Part shown: positions 36,601 to 49,835 of the stretch, one piece after another
How positions within the stretch are numbered: the stretch's first letter is position 1
Layout of the letters: each line of letters starts with the position of its first letter
Assembly: GCA_050084515.1 (NCBI GenBank)
Contig: CM114273.1
Coordinates: 37,944,001-38,008,000, forward strand
Length of the DNA stretch: 64,000 nt
Reading direction: 5' to 3'
From: Blasia pusilla
Lineage: Eukaryota > Marchantiophyta > Marchantiopsida > Blasiales
Notes under the pieces: model-generated
What the model was told of the DNA's origin: nothing
Seen by the model: the letters and a program-made list of their open reading frames with translations, nothing else
The model's database searches: none
Made by a program: the position numbers and the translations under genes

Positions 36601-36978
36601 GGATTCCAGGGAGAGACTGCACAGGACCACAGATTGAATAATACTTCGGCAGCTGGTGATAGATTGGAACAAATTTTTACCAGAAGGAAGAATGACGGGG
36701 ATCTAGAGTTACTTACCAGGGTGAAGCGAGCCAAGAGTGCTGGCCGCCATGTACATTTCGATGATATGATCCCCTTGCGTACTGCAGATGAGGATGCACT
36801 AGATTGTGCCCAAAACTCTCCTCGCATCCATAACAAAGAAAGTAAGATAAGTAGTCCCAGGACCGAGCAGATTCAACGGGTGTCTTTGGTGCAAGGCTGT
36901 TTGAAACAGCATGGTATGTACATGTATGTTTCTCCTCAACAGCTTGAATCTCTGCAGGCCGCTGTACACGTTTTGTAG
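33648..36978 (+). CDS. LAS1: LAS1-like pre-rRNA processing endonuclease (HEPN), 7 exons
   Basis: Exons: 33648-33770, 33874-33965, 34048-34119, 34308-34414, 34734-34789, 34938-35136, 35282-36978, joined in frame at GT-AG sites to give about 781 aa. The N-terminus shows VPWQSWEHWELV, then AWQSRGKMPVAVEITASL and DPYF, all Las1-family text. The HEPN RNase motif R-H-x3-H is Arg130-His131...His135 (DIRHETAH), assembled across the exon 4/5 junction, followed by ELPGLSLLQVASKQALAW. The family cuts ITS2 of pre-rRNA in the nucleolus together with Grc3/NOL9. The large last exon is acidic and serine-rich, ending LESLQAAVHVL, which resembles plant LAS1 C-termini. ATG 33648 follows a likely acceptor (CCTACGCAG, 33619), so a 5' UTR intron is probable; 33672 is an alternative start. 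Least certain is the 35136/35282 intron. Confidence 0.9.
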
Positions 36979-39900
36979 TGTTCCTTGACATGGCCAGTGG
37001 CAAATTTCTACCTTGGGTGCGTCTTAAAGCTGGGGTAATTGGGTTTAGGGATCACGCTAGGATAATTGCCAGAGAGAAACAGTTGGGTCGGGCCGATACG
37101 TTAGAGAAGACCCACTCCAATAGCGAAGTAGAGGATCACAACAAGCTCCCTGATGTGTTGATGTGGGAGTGACATTGAATCACAGCCACGCCCTCTTGCC
37201 AAGTCAGTAGCTCCACGTTTACCTCGTATCAAGACAGGCTTGAGTGGTGAATTGGTGGTTGGATTTGCATGCAGGCAGCTTTGCCTGTCCAAGGTTGAAG
37301 TGAATAGTTTGAAAATGAGCATCTCAAAGTGAAGAAAGGTACAGAAATCTTTCCCATTTCCATTTTTGAATCATTTGAAGAGCTTACGATGAACCGATTT
37401 TTGTCTGACTAGAGAAGATCTTCCGTGACCGTAAACCCGAAAGAGCTCAAGTTTTGCCCAATATCCCAACACGCCCTTCACTGGGCCGAAACCCGGGACT
37501 TGAGAACCTGGTTGTACCTCACAGATTGTTTGAAATGATATTATGGTATACGAATGCAATCGACCACATGAACGCTTTTCACGTCGTCTCCTTGGGCTCC
37601 CCTCGGCTTTGCACGTGTGAGCTTTCGAGCTGTGTCGTGTGTAGCTGTGTCCGAGTTTGTCATTCGTCTCTGGCATGATTCAACGGGTTGAAAGGAAAGA
37701 CGAGATCAAAGTAGAATCCAAAAGTAATGAAATAGTTTCCTTACTCCAATTTACTCAACTGCGGTTTACAATTCATGTTTCATATACGTGGTACAGATCG
37801 GAACCTCAGGCCTGGACACGTAAGGGAAAGTTTGGTTTCCTGCTCAAGCCTTCTCGAGCTTGCCATATCATACGTTCGTTCTGGAGAGCATGTAAAGACG
37901 ATACTGTCAGCTGGGATTCGGATAATTTTGATTCGGATGTTTGATCTCCCATCCTTGGCCGTGTAAGGTTGTTCCTGGTTGGCTGTGATAAACTGACATC
38001 TTTCCTGTTTTTCTGTTTCTTTTCCGCTTTCAGGTCGTCCACACAAACCTCGTCTCTTGTAACGGCTTACTGGACATGTCCAAGGGTGCCTTAGGTCCTT
38101 CGTCTCTCAGTTTCGATCGTACCCGCGTTCGGTCTGCCATCGCAATCGAAGCACGGTAACTTTTTCTTCGGTTCTCGCCTGGAACAGAAGTCTCGAATTC
38201 CGCATGTTTCGCTGCTGACATTTCATCTTCTTCGGTTCAGAGCCGGCGTTCCGCAGTATAGCCTCCTTTGGGACCTGGAGTAAGCTCGTTCATGTATACT
38301 ATTTCCTCTTGCGTCCAAGTAACTCAAGAAGCTTTCAACCAATATGCCCTCCACGCCGCCGTCTCGGGCCTCGAACGTTCGAATTGGACCAAATTTAGCA
38401 TCACCACGGAGACGAAGGGCGACGAGACACAGATAAGAAGACTTTGAGCGCTGTGGACGTAATCGAAACTCCCTAGTGCAGCCAGGGTGCAAACGCAGTT
38501 CACGTCTTGACCAATCAACGACAATTTCGTCGATGTCACGAATACGCATTCCATTTCCATACGCTGTGCGTGCTTTCTCATTTTAAGCGAAGATCTTGTA
38601 GGGCCAATCGGTCCGCAACTCTGCCATAGAGTTAAAATCTGAGCCCCCCCCCGTGTGCAGGAATCATAGCGATTGAGATTCGGGCACCGCCAGTGCCGGC
38701 TCGACGGTCTCCTGACTCGTAAAACGAGCGTCGTGAAGTCCCCCCTCTATGCTTTGCGCACTCCATGGGGCCGGTTCTGGCCTCTTGAGTTCTATTTTTT
38801 TTGTCTCTATGCCCCCTCTTTTGTACTATGCCCCCTCTTTTGTATGGTGATGGGTTTCCATCCTTTTTCTACTTATATTTTATTTCAAAATTTGTACTCT
38901 ATGACACGAGTCCTTCCTTCTGTCCGTTCTTCAGGTGACCTGATTTTTAAACGACACGAATCCTTCCTCATTTTTATGTGATTTGTAAATGACACGAGAG
39001 GCACGTAGGTTTTACTATCCCGCGTAGGTTGTGCGAGTCACGATGGACATCGATAGGTTCCTTAACTATAGAGATATACGCTTAACAATAGGGATAAATG
39101 GGTGAAATTTGATTTATTCCATACAAATGGGCTGTCATTAACTAATGCGATTCTTTATTGTATGCAACAGATTATCATATTATTACCATATGCTTAAATC
39201 AATGGACTTTTGCGACCGTGGGACTTTTGCCCTCTTATTAGTAGTGAGGTCTAGGTTGTTCGGTGAGTTTAGGGGTTGACGGATGCCCTTTTCTATTTCC
39301 TGGCCGGTTGTGACCCTTGACGCCCATCTTAAAAATCCCCTCTTCATTTCCCAGGATGGGTTTTCCATTATCGAGGCTTTCTATCTAGGCTTTCCGGATT
39401 TCTCTTTGGACCTTATCCCATGGACGTGCGCAGGGTCACGGCGACCCTCAATTCGGCTACCGAAATAAACTACCATTGAATAAGAGAGAAATAATAGAGA
39501 AAACCACATCCGTCCTTCCTAACCGGCAGGTCACTGATAATTTTGCAACCCTCTAAATTCGCCATGGGTCCCCACATGATGGCATCACACCGCCGCAGCC
39601 CTAGGGGAGCTGGGGCTCCGACTTCGTTGCGCCACACATGCTTCGTACGTTTCGGGCGAACTGTCGCGAACCAGCAGATCTACGAAATCCAAATTCTCGT
39701 GGCTGCACATGATGGAGGGCCTTGTTGGGCGCTGTAAGACAATAAGAGCCGCAGGCCAGGAGCGGTAGTGGGTCCTCCCGGTCCCGTCCCGACCACGTCC
39801 GTGTGTGGTAACAGCCTGAGCGTCGTGTTCGTCGTGAGGTGCGCCTGCGAGACATGGCTCTCAGACTTCGGTGAGGAAGGAAGGGAGTCCACGCACGTTG

Positions 39901-42900
39901 AGCAGCGGCAGCGGCCGCAGCCGGAGAAACCCGGAGCCGAGTTGACCCGGATGAGGAAACGACCTCAATGTCCGGGGAGAACCGGGGTTACGTGTTGAGC
40001 TGGCCGGAAGAATTTGAAAATTTCCGATTCAGGTTGTCACTTACCGGCCAAAAACCGAGGGTTCAGGGAGGGTGTCCTTTGTATTAATATCTGTTTAGCC
40101 GGCTGGAATGAGGAAAACTTCGAAAATTTCCGGTCGGGTTTGTAGAGACCGGAAATGTACCGGTTGTCACGAAAAAACTCCCCGGACCCTGAACGACCTT
40201 CGCGGAGATCTACTACAACCGGCGTCACCTCCGGACGGACGGACGACGTGCGATGGGAAAGGCGAGGCTGCGATCGAGTCTCCATTCACCGGGTCGCCTT
40301 CCTGGGTGGATCCCCGAGGAGCCTAAAGCGCCCAGCATTCATTAATCGGAGATGTTTCAAGAGCCGTTCGTCCGCCGCTGTGAATTATGCGGTCACTCTA
40401 AACGCACAGCGCTCGGGAGCTCTCGGAGGACCAGAACGTCCAGAAAGGTAGTTTCTCTGCCCTTCGATCGCTGTCGATTTGATCTTCCACAGCTCTCAAG
40501 ACTGGACTTGCTCACAACAGCGGTCTGGCATGGAATTTCCAATGAGACAAATTTTGAGCAGTGTGCGTCATTGTGTTTTCTCCAGGAGGAAGGAAGCGAT
40601 CTTGGCAAGAATCATGTCTGGTTCTCCCAGGAACACTAGCCCTGACATCTGTTGAGTTTGAGTTCGGTAATCGACCTTCTCTCGAAGCTTCGTGCGGAAA
40701 ATTGTCTCCATCGTGCACGTAATCCATCGTCCTGTCTCTCCTCTGAGCAGACTTTAGATAGCCCCAAAGCCCGAAGTATCTCTCGAATTATTTGCTGTTC
40801 CAGAATCCCCCCGTAATGAAGAAACAATTATTGCATGGCCCGCGGGGTTAATGATTCTTCATACAAATTTTATAATTACTTATTCATTCATAATAAGCAT
40901 GATAATGAAAAAATTCTAACATGAAAAAATATTAGGTGTTCTTAGCAAAAAAGAAAATGTTTGTTATCTAGATAAGAATATAGATTGTCGTCTCCGTTTG
41001 TGGCCTCTCAACCATAAACACTTTCTTCTAGGGTGGCCATATCTCTTATTTCGACACTTGGCCATATCTACTTAGTAAAGTTTACTCTTCTTGCTGACAT
41101 CCACTAGTGTCATAATACAGGTGGATTCTCTTGTCATAACATAGGTCAAATATCCATTTTATTATTAAAACAAACCTCAAAAAGTGAATTGATATATGGT
41201 TAGTGGAACGATACTCACAACACATAATACATCCACAATTTCCACGTTACTTGTAATCTCTTACTAGTTTTCATTAGACAACTAAAAGCTCAAAAGAAAT
41301 CTCTTCCAATGGTTTCAAAATCCTTATCCATCCACTTTATTTAACAATTTATTTCTGACTTTTTCTCAGCCATTATTGCTTGATTTTGAATAATTATATG
41401 CATCTATCCTATATATATTATAATGGGCAACCCTAGATGTATAATAAGGCAGAATAGTGGAAATATTTTTGAAAAGATTAAAATTATTATATTCTTTCCT
41501 TTGAATTACATTAGATGGGTAGAGACAATGAATTTGGGTGGAAGAGGAAAAAAAATTTTAATTAGTAAAATAAGTAATTTTAATAAATAAAATATGATAA
41601 TGGATGATCATAAATGTATATTAAAAAATTGCAATAACTCAAAAAAAAAGAAAAAATTCCCTTTTAATTCTTATTTCATCAGTAAGAAATTAAATTTTAA
41701 TGGAGGAGTAGATATTTTAAAATTTTACTGAAAGATGGAACTTTTTAAGGGATTAGGATATCATTTCCATTGAGGATTGGAGTTACTAAGAAGAGTGGTA
41801 TGTTATTACTCTTGTAAGATTTAAGAAAATAGAAATTATATTTCAATTTTGAAATAAGAAATTTTTATTTTAAAAAATAATCTTGTTTTATTCACATTTG
41901 ATATTTTGGGAAAGGAAAATGAGTTTGAGTAGAAAAGGGAAATTATTTAATTAGTTTAAATAAATAATAATTTAGTTAGTGGATGTAATTTTGGTGGAAA
42001 GAGTGGAAGGGAAAAAGTAGGTATTATTCAAACTTTTATGGAGGAATGAAATTATTTAGGGGATTGGGATATTATTTAAAACTGAAATTTTTATTAATTC
42101 AAGATTTTTAAAAGTGGAAAATATATTTAAATATTGAAATGAAATTGTTTCCTAAATTATTAAAAAAATAGTTTTTAAGCACAAGCACAAGCGTGCTAAT
42201 TAGTATCAATGAGAACGTGGTCTTATTTTTTAGAAGTTTTGTGCTAAAGAAGTGAAACCATTAAAAAAATTAAAAGCATGTCAGCAAATTTTCTTCTTTT
42301 GATACTTTAATCATTCATGTGTGGAAAGGATTATGTGTATCCTACTTTTATTGTACTTTTAAATTTCCAAGATTGGATCTCCTATGCAATGTATTGTAAT
42401 AAATGCTAAGGAAATAACATTTCTCCATTTCATAAATTTTTTTTCCTAGGGAAATCCTTACTAGAGGCTATAGTTTGATACACCACTTGCCACAAAATAG
42501 AAATCCCAAACAAAAGGCAATGATGTGTAATTACTACAAATAAGCCAAAGGAGTAAGGAGGAGGAGGACATGGAGGACCATTGAGTATTTTGCTAGTAGT
42601 TATTTCAAATCTCACTCCTATCTTAACCTCAACTTATGAAGCTTGAAAATTGGCTTTTTCTTTTCTCCACTTATGTAAAGGATTTTCAAAGTTCTTGGGA
42701 TCTTTGGAGCTCCTCTAATGAATATGCTCATTCATAGATTCCTAAATCTACTTTTACACATTGCGTTATTTCATAGTGGGATTGTAAGCAAGAGGAACCC
42801 TTTGAACCAAAGGGTTTGGCTTGCATTTCTTAATATATTGCTGCATGTTGGACCTAACACTACAACCTCATCCTTTCATATCAATTATTGGTGAGTGGCT

Positions 42901-45900
42901 TTCACTTTCTCTTCACATCTTCTTTTTTGGTGTGTCCAATTTTCTTCGTGATTTTCTCGTCGAGTATTAATTTTTTGTGTGCTTGCTCTTGTCACGATCG
43001 ACTTGGTGAGCTCGTTCTTGTCTTACCAAGTGGGTTTTCTAGTTTCTCTTCCTTCTCTGTTCGTATCTATTTTTGTGAGCGGGTTTGTTTTTGATTAATT
43101 ATTCTCATACGTCTTTCAACACTTTACCTCACTACTTTGGCTTTCCCTATATTTTCTATCTCCTTCAAGGTATTCTAGATTTACAATCTCGAGCCACTTT
43201 TTTTCATACTTTATTGTTCACTTCTCCTTCTTCCTCAAATTCAATTGCTTTCTATTCTTTTAAAAATGAGTTTCAATAGTAAATTCATATTTTTTCAAGC
43301 TTAACTCTATCCATCTAAATCCCTAACCTAGTACCACCTCCTACTCTACTCTCCATAACCATTTCTTGGACATGGTTAGGAAAATTTTATATCCTTCATT
43401 CTTTCGATTCCGGTCTCCCTCGTCTTACATATTTGTATAGCTCTTTGTCCAACATCCACCAATTATTGCTTTTCCCATTAGAAATATTAGTGCATGATCC
43501 CACGAATGTCAATTCTAGATATTTCCTATTACTTTTTACCAATGGATTTTCTTCTTCCTCCAATAGAAGGTACGACAAATCATCCCAAAACCCTCTTGTA
43601 TATTCAATGTTTTATGTTTGGGCATTGAAAGAATCTTCAAAATGAGCACTTACTTTGAGCATGGTTGTAAATAATAATATGGATAAGTTTTTGGCTTGTC
43701 ATTTCTCTAAACTATTTTTGGAGTATAATTTCTTTATTCAGAAATAATAGTGGCAATAAAATATACTAGTTAGTTTTTGTCTGTGTGATGCATTCAATCG
43801 GATGAATGGAAATGAAAATACTTCACAAACGGAGAATATCATTTGAAAATTTGAAAATTTAGAGTTGATCAGTGGACACTAAAGATAATTTTTTGCTTAA
43901 ATATATGAATTATTATGACTTTTTAAAATTTTCTGTATTTAATTTATAAATAAATAAAATTTTATTATTTTTCAAACTCTATCTCTAGGTTAAAAAATAA
44001 AATCCTCCAAATTTTTTTCAAAATATTCCTTAGAAATATTTCGCAATAAAATCTTGAATTTATTTTTATTTTATTTTTATCCTTTAGAAATAAATAAGAA
44101 AAGTTTATTAGTTTAGTATTATCTTTTTTCATTTTTAAAAATAATATGTAGTTTGGTTTCCAAAATTTTACTTGAAAGAAATTTTTTCTCTAATAATAAA
44201 AGAAAATTTTAACTAAAAATATATATAAATAGAAATATATAATTAATCATTATATAGTTATCATATTCTTAAATAATAATAATTACTTTTTTAACAAAAT
44301 TTAATATAATGAAAAAAAACCCATTTCTATTCAAGTTTTAGTTTGTTAAAAGATATTAAGATTTTCACATGGCGACCGCTCTTTAAGAATGCTTTAACCG
44401 GTTCCTGTACGATGCACGAATGAACCACTGAATTGGTAAATATATTGTGGGAAAGATTAAGTAGAAAAAAAGATTGACGAGTATCATTACTGGATTTATT
44501 TATCAAAATTTTGGATATTAATCTCATTTTAATGGATATTTTAATGGAGGGCTTTAGGAAGGGAACTACTAAATAAAATAATACCCCTTCTCAAATTATA
44601 ATATAGACGCTTTTTCTTAACTTAATCTGAAGCTAATTTCTTTTGGCTTGTAACGTTTAGTACGTCTCAATCGAGTCCAACTCGGAGGTCGAGCCAGCGA
44701 ATGGATATGGCAACCGGTGATCCACTTATCGATCGACACGCGTTTTCCTTCCACATGCAATCCATGACTTTCGGCTGTGAAGAGCCTTCCGATTACGTCA
44801 CAAGCGAATGCGTAGCCTCCTTTACGTTGTTTGACTTTTGTGAAAAGCTGAGTGATGTTTCACGAGTTTAGATTCTTTCTGGGGTTGGTTGCTCTTTGCA
44901 GAAATTGAGTTTCATACTTATTGGTGATGCGGATTCCCCTTTGTGGTTGGTCACTTTCTTGTGGGAGACGAGTCCATGTTTTGTCTTCGCAATTTTATTT
45001 GGTCGGCATCAATTGTGTTGCAGATTCGCTCCGTGGTTTCTTCGGACGGCGAGCTCGTGCTTTAGGTCGCTCGCTCGAATCGACGTTGTAGGAGCCATCG
45101 AGGCGTGCTCGTGTTGCGGGAACGTAACTGCTGAAAGAGCGATTGGGGTTAGCTCGTCATGGGATGGGAAATTGAAGCAGGCATAGGCCAACGATCGTGT
45201 CCGGATCTGGATTCGGAGTCGTTCGTGCTCACGTCGGTGAGACGTGACTCGCACGGAACCGATTGTGGATAGGTCACTGTTCTCTACTTACGTCGTGTGA
45301 GATTTCGGCTCACCATGCTCGTGATACTCAGATTTCATTCCGTAGGTTCCACTGATTTCATTCCGAGGGTTCAACTACTTCATACATGGTGACTCGAACC
45401 TACATTGACGAAAAACGCCCTCATGTGATAGCTCTTCTGAGGAAGCTTCTGCCGATCTCTCCCCCGCACCAAAGTCAAAGGTGCGAGCATGTGAGGAGCA
45501 TAGCGGATATCGCGGATGGATTTCAATGGCGAGACCGTCGACCCTCTCGCCACCGTGGGTTGGAAAACGCGCGAGGGTCGAGGCAGACGGACGCGTGGCG
45601 GAGGGGTTGCTATGAGATTTCTCCGACCCGATGATCGCCGCGGGAGCACCCGGCAGAGCGCGCACTGTTTCGATCCCCTCCGTAGAGTAGCGGCACAGAC
45701 ATGGAGTGTAGAGCCACTCCCTCTGGTTGCGTCTGTTCCCCTGACTCACCATGTGGATTGCCATCGGGAATCCGACCAGGGTCTGCTTGGGAATCGGGAT
45801 ACCAACACTCCGCGATCCCGTGATCATGCTCGGATTGTTGCGCCTGCCCAACTGCAAGAGTACTTCATAAGTTCACATCTGTGGCTGAACCCATGCGAAG

Positions 45901-46414
45901 AGATTTCTCGCAGTTCCTTCTGTCCGGACCACAACATGCACTCTTACGCCACCGATGAGATGGAATGCAAGAGAAGCATTCACCAAACCCCACTAAGGCT
46001 CCGGAAATGCGATGAAAGAAATGGCAGCAGCGCTCATGGTCAATGCACTGCTTCCGTTTTGCTCCTATACAACGGTGTCCACTTGGATACGCCGGACGAT
46101 TAGATTACTGGTTGTTAAGAACAGGGGTGATATGATTTCCACCATCGCCGTTTATTAAGCTTTCGATACCATTCGAGGTCTAAAACTACACGACATCCTG
46201 TGACAATTCGAAGCTTGAGAAGATTCTCGGGCCCTTTTTTTGCTTCAGAATCTTTGGGAACTCCGTGCTCCTATCAGTCGAGCTCAGTGCTCTTCCAGCG
46301 GCCTTCACACAAAAGAAAGGCGAAATCCCTCCTTCCATCCACCGCAAGAGAAGATGAACCAGTCGCAATTCCGTGGGCACCTCGTCGCAGGTGCGAGAAT
46401 CCAACCGAGTCCGC
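36979..46414. other. Intergenic region between LAS1 and the phytocyanin gene
   Basis: About 9.4 kb. The first few hundred bases are LAS1 3' UTR. 37.4-40.8 kb is GC-moderate with short unrelated frames on both strands and no domain I know. 40.9-44.6 kb is strongly AT-rich. 44.6-46.1 kb is GC-richer, with overlapping frames up to 195 aa on plus (45516-46103) and 160 aa on minus (45375-45857), neither recognised. They could be a decayed gene or transposon, but nothing decides it. Confidence 0.4.
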
Positions 46415-49400
46415 TCAAGGCGCCACATCGGTTGCCATCTTCACTCCGACGAGACAGTGCTCGCCGAACGAGTCCACGAAGTAGAGGCGCCCTGGCTTTC
46501 CCAATTCGATCCTGGTACAACCGCCGCTGTGGATCTCGATGGGATCGCTGCTGTTGCAACTGTCGAAATCTTCCTGCGTCTTCAGTAGCGTGACGGTGTG
46601 GTCGGGCGTCGTGTACCTAAATTCTGCACCATCGCCCCACGGCGTAGCATCGCGCGTGGCAATCCTCAGAACTATCACAAGATCACAACCCAACTTCCCA
46701 AGAGTACCATTTCTCATCAATTCGTTCATCCGATCTGCTTTCGAGTCCTCTAAGACATACGATTGGTCTGGAAAGAGCCCAACGAACAACATCAAATAGA
46801 ATCGCGGGCAAGAGATCGTCCGGTCCCTTGCCCGCGAGTGTGATTCGAAAAATGGCAAAACTCAAACTGGAGTTGCGTGTGTAAATAAAAGAATGTTTTG
46901 AAGGCTTCCCGAAGATGGTAATGAGTATGTTTCACAAAAGTTTTATTTTATTTTATAGGTAAGAAAATGTGTTTGCAAATAAAGAAGCGTACTCATTATA
47001 ATATAATATAGATTATTAAAAAAGGATGGGATTTTTGACACATGTAGAAGGGCCAAAGATGGGATTTTTGACACATGTAGAAGGGCCAAAGGTACCATTA
47101 ACTATTTTTCACTCGCGTAGCGAGCGGGCAATATCCTAGTATAGATTAAAAGAGGATGGATTAACAAGAAACCCTCTTTTTAACGATGTGTATGATAGAC
47201 ACATGTTCTTTTGAGACAAGAGATGTCATTTAAGATAATTATTCAATTAAAGGGGAATTCTTATTAATTCTTTTGAGACAAAAGATGTCATTTAAAGAGA
47301 ATAATTAAACTAAAGGGGAATTGTTACATGTACATATTAGTAGCTACTTTGAGGAACCCATTAGCAATTGCTACGTGATCAACTACGTGAGGAGTAGTAA
47401 ATCTCTCCGATTTGTGGAATAGGAGGGTGCAAGAGGTACTGGTGAATAATTTGCACCTAAAAGTTTTGTACATGAGACACAACATAAATATTGGGATTGG
47501 TTAAATGAATAAAAGTCGATAAAAGAGGAGGCCCATGCACAAGTTAATTATGGGTAAGTATGATTTAATTAATTCCAAAATTGATTTGAGTGATCTTTTA
47601 GATTAAGTTCGAATCATGTTTATCCATAAACGACATTTGCAAAACAAAATGGCATCCTCCATTCATAATATAGACAAGAAACAAGGAAGCGGGACAATTG
47701 AGGAAAAACACAATTTTCTAAATTCTCCCCGGCAACATGGAAGATTGGTAAGATGTAGATGGTTGCGAATTTTTTTTTCCAAATTGGAAATTTCAATTTC
47801 TCAAAAAATTTATCAAATTTGACAAGAAATTAAAGAAAAGAAAAATTAATCTTGAAAGTGTAAAAAATCAAAATTTATAAGAAGGCTCATAAATTATGTA
47901 AAAAGAATTCATAATTATTTTAAGTTTCAAAGTTTATTTTTTGAAATCATGTTTTGAACAAAATAAAAATTAAATAAAATTTCACATACATTCATGTGAT
48001 ACACACATTTATATCCCAACACTAATTTTCATAATTTCTAAGTATTCTTTTAAATCAATTTCGATCGATCCCATTATTTAGAAGGTGAGAGGTCTCATTA
48101 GTTGAAAGTGTGAAGAAGGAAAGAATTTGGAAAATAAAGGGACACTCTCCAATAAAATAAAAATTACATGGGATGATTTTTTGGAATCCCTAAATTTTTT
48201 CAACAAAAATAACTTTTTCTAATGATAAAGAATATCATGAAAATCAAAATTAAATTTTACAACTCCTAGATATTGATGAAACAAAATTCCCTCCACTCCT
48301 AGTATTCCCTCTCGGCCCTAAATACTTTTTCTTTCCCTTATATGGAACATGTAGTGTATAAAGTGTCCTTGAAGTACTTGTCATCCTCTAAATCCATCTT
48401 GTGTTAAAGAAAGTAGATTAGCGAGCTTACAAGTGGAAAGAAACTAAAGATATGATAAATATTTTAAGGCATAAAGAAACTCCTAAAGAGTGAATTTTCC
48501 AAATTTGTGAATCGTAAGAGGAAATTTCAAGATTTTATGAAGAAACCTCTGTTAGTAATTGTCATTAACTTTTAATGTTCATAAACTCTTAAATTATATT
48601 TTAAGAGTCTAGAAAGAATTCCGACATTAGAAATACATCTTACTAGACTCAAGAAGTTATTTTGGGCTTAAACTTGTGGTCAACCACTTACAAAAGTTTT
48701 GCGGGAATTATTGTGAACAACAAACATCTTGCGAATTGATACTATCCACAAGGCTAATTGGTTCAAGCTTCATTTTAAGATAGTAGTGTGATAAGTTCAC
48801 AATATGTACATATTTCAATAAATGATAATCTCATAAATGAAATGAATATCATCTTCCATTGGTTATTGGAGATTCCAAAAATATTTTGAAAAAGGGAAAA
48901 TTATCTTTTCCATGAAAATTCTAAAGATTGTTAGAAAATAACAAATAACAAATAACGTGAATGTAACAAATATAGAAGCATCCATTTTGGTCTCCACTCT
49001 TTGAATTGGGAATTTAGCACAAGTCAATCAACTCACATTGAAATGAACATGTCCATTTTGAGCTCCACCTATTGAGTTAGGTCTCAAGCAAGAGTCAATT
49101 GGACTCGCATTGAAATGAACACGCCTATTTCAAGTTCCACACATTAAAGTCAATCAAATTCACATCTAAAATGCAAATGAATTTGAAAAGGTCCATGAGA
49201 TGGTGTTGTTTGCACTACTATTCCAAGGATCCTTGCAAGTCGATGAATTTATTTTTTCCAAAGTGTCAATCTTGCATGATCACATCTAGAAAACTCCTAC
49301 TGATTCCGCCGCTTTCTACAACCTTGACCTCTAGCTGCTCATATTAGTCCATGGTCTATCGACAAAATCTAGTCTTAAAAGTGTCTTAATGTATACGAAA

Positions 49401-49835
49401 TGCATTTGTTAGTACTTTGAAATAGAGAGTAAATTTAAACGTTTTAATTCGTCCGTTACGAAATTGAAATGAGCCCTAAAAGTTTCTCCATACACAAATG
49501 CTTTCTTGAGAATACATTGCAACAATCTACGACCGCAAGCGTTGACGTTTTCCTGCATTCATGATGCTGATGCAATCAGCCGGTAAACCTCTCGCACGGA
49601 CTACAGCTGAAGATCCAGGATCGCAAGACGAGAACGAGTGCAGATTCTTACCCAGAACATCACCAGCACGCACGGGGACCTCTTTGCTCCAGCTCTTGTA
49701 GTCGTATCCCACTCTCCATCCTGCATCTCCACCGACCACCAGATCCTGACGCTCCGCAGAAGTACCCGCACCCACCCTCGCCGTAACCGTGAGCAGCAAC
49801 GACAACAGCACAACTACGCGGGCGATGAGCTCCAT
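46415..49835 (-). CDS. Phytocyanin / early-nodulin-like protein, two exons
   Basis: Exon 1 is 49835-49652 and exon 2 is 46623-46415. Donor CTGG|GTAAGA and acceptor GTGCAG|AATT join in frame (phase 1), giving 130 aa. Residues 1 to about 24 are a signal peptide (MELIARVVVLLSLLL). The plastocyanin-like domain follows: VVGGDAGWRVGYDYKSW, AGDVLEFRY, PDHTVTLL, DFDSC, RLYFV, EHCLVGVK. The first His ligand and the disulfide pair are present. The position of the Cys ligand, five before EHC, is Asp (VDSFGEH), and the Met/Gln position is Val (GVK). So type-1 copper binding is unlikely, as in ENODL proteins. It ends at VAP with no GPI signal. It is probably secreted to the apoplast. Exon 1 alone would read through into an artificial end. 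The upstream ATG at 49871 is an alternative start, but 49835 opens the signal peptide directly. Confidence 0.82.
47025..47090. repeat. 33-bp perfect tandem duplication
   Basis: GATGGGATTTTTGACACATG... occurs at 47025-47057 and 47058-47090 without a difference, so the duplication is recent. It is inside the phytocyanin intron. Confidence 0.92.
47112..47139 (+). mobile_element. Helitron-type 3' terminus
   Basis: A hairpin CTCGC-GTA-GCGAG, then CGGGCAATATC and CCTAG, followed by T. A short GC hairpin about 10 bases before a CTAG end at a T is the Helitron 3' signature. I could not place its 5' end. Confidence 0.65.
47140..47340 (+). mobile_element. Helitron-like non-autonomous element, internally duplicated
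   Basis: It aligns with the element at 50539-50746 (GGATTAACAAGAAACCCTC; then AGACAAGAGATGTCATTTA and GGGGAATT; ACATGTACATATTAG at the end). A block of about 62 bases is duplicated (47203-47264 and 47265-47325). Its left end is decayed. It starts where the preceding Helitron end stops. Confidence 0.55.

Larger units (their letters stand above)
46624..49651 (-). other. Long phytocyanin intron with transposon insertions
   Basis: About 3.0 kb, AT-rich. It contains an 11-bp hairpin (46802-46835, arms TCGCGGGCAAG), a 33-bp tandem duplication (47025-47090), a Helitron-type 3' end (47112-47139) and a second Helitron-like element (47140-47340). Phytocyanin genes commonly have one intron at this point, so the position is ancestral and the length is new. 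Confidence 0.7.

Noticed and set aside
36978-37172. 64-aa plus frame after LAS1
   Set aside because: It would need a 44-base intron; the unspliced LAS1 end looks like the family's normal C-terminus. Kept as a finding only.
45375-46103. Overlapping frames of 160 aa (minus) and 195 aa (plus)
   Set aside because: GC-rich stretch gives open frames on both strands; neither has a recognisable motif or splice context.
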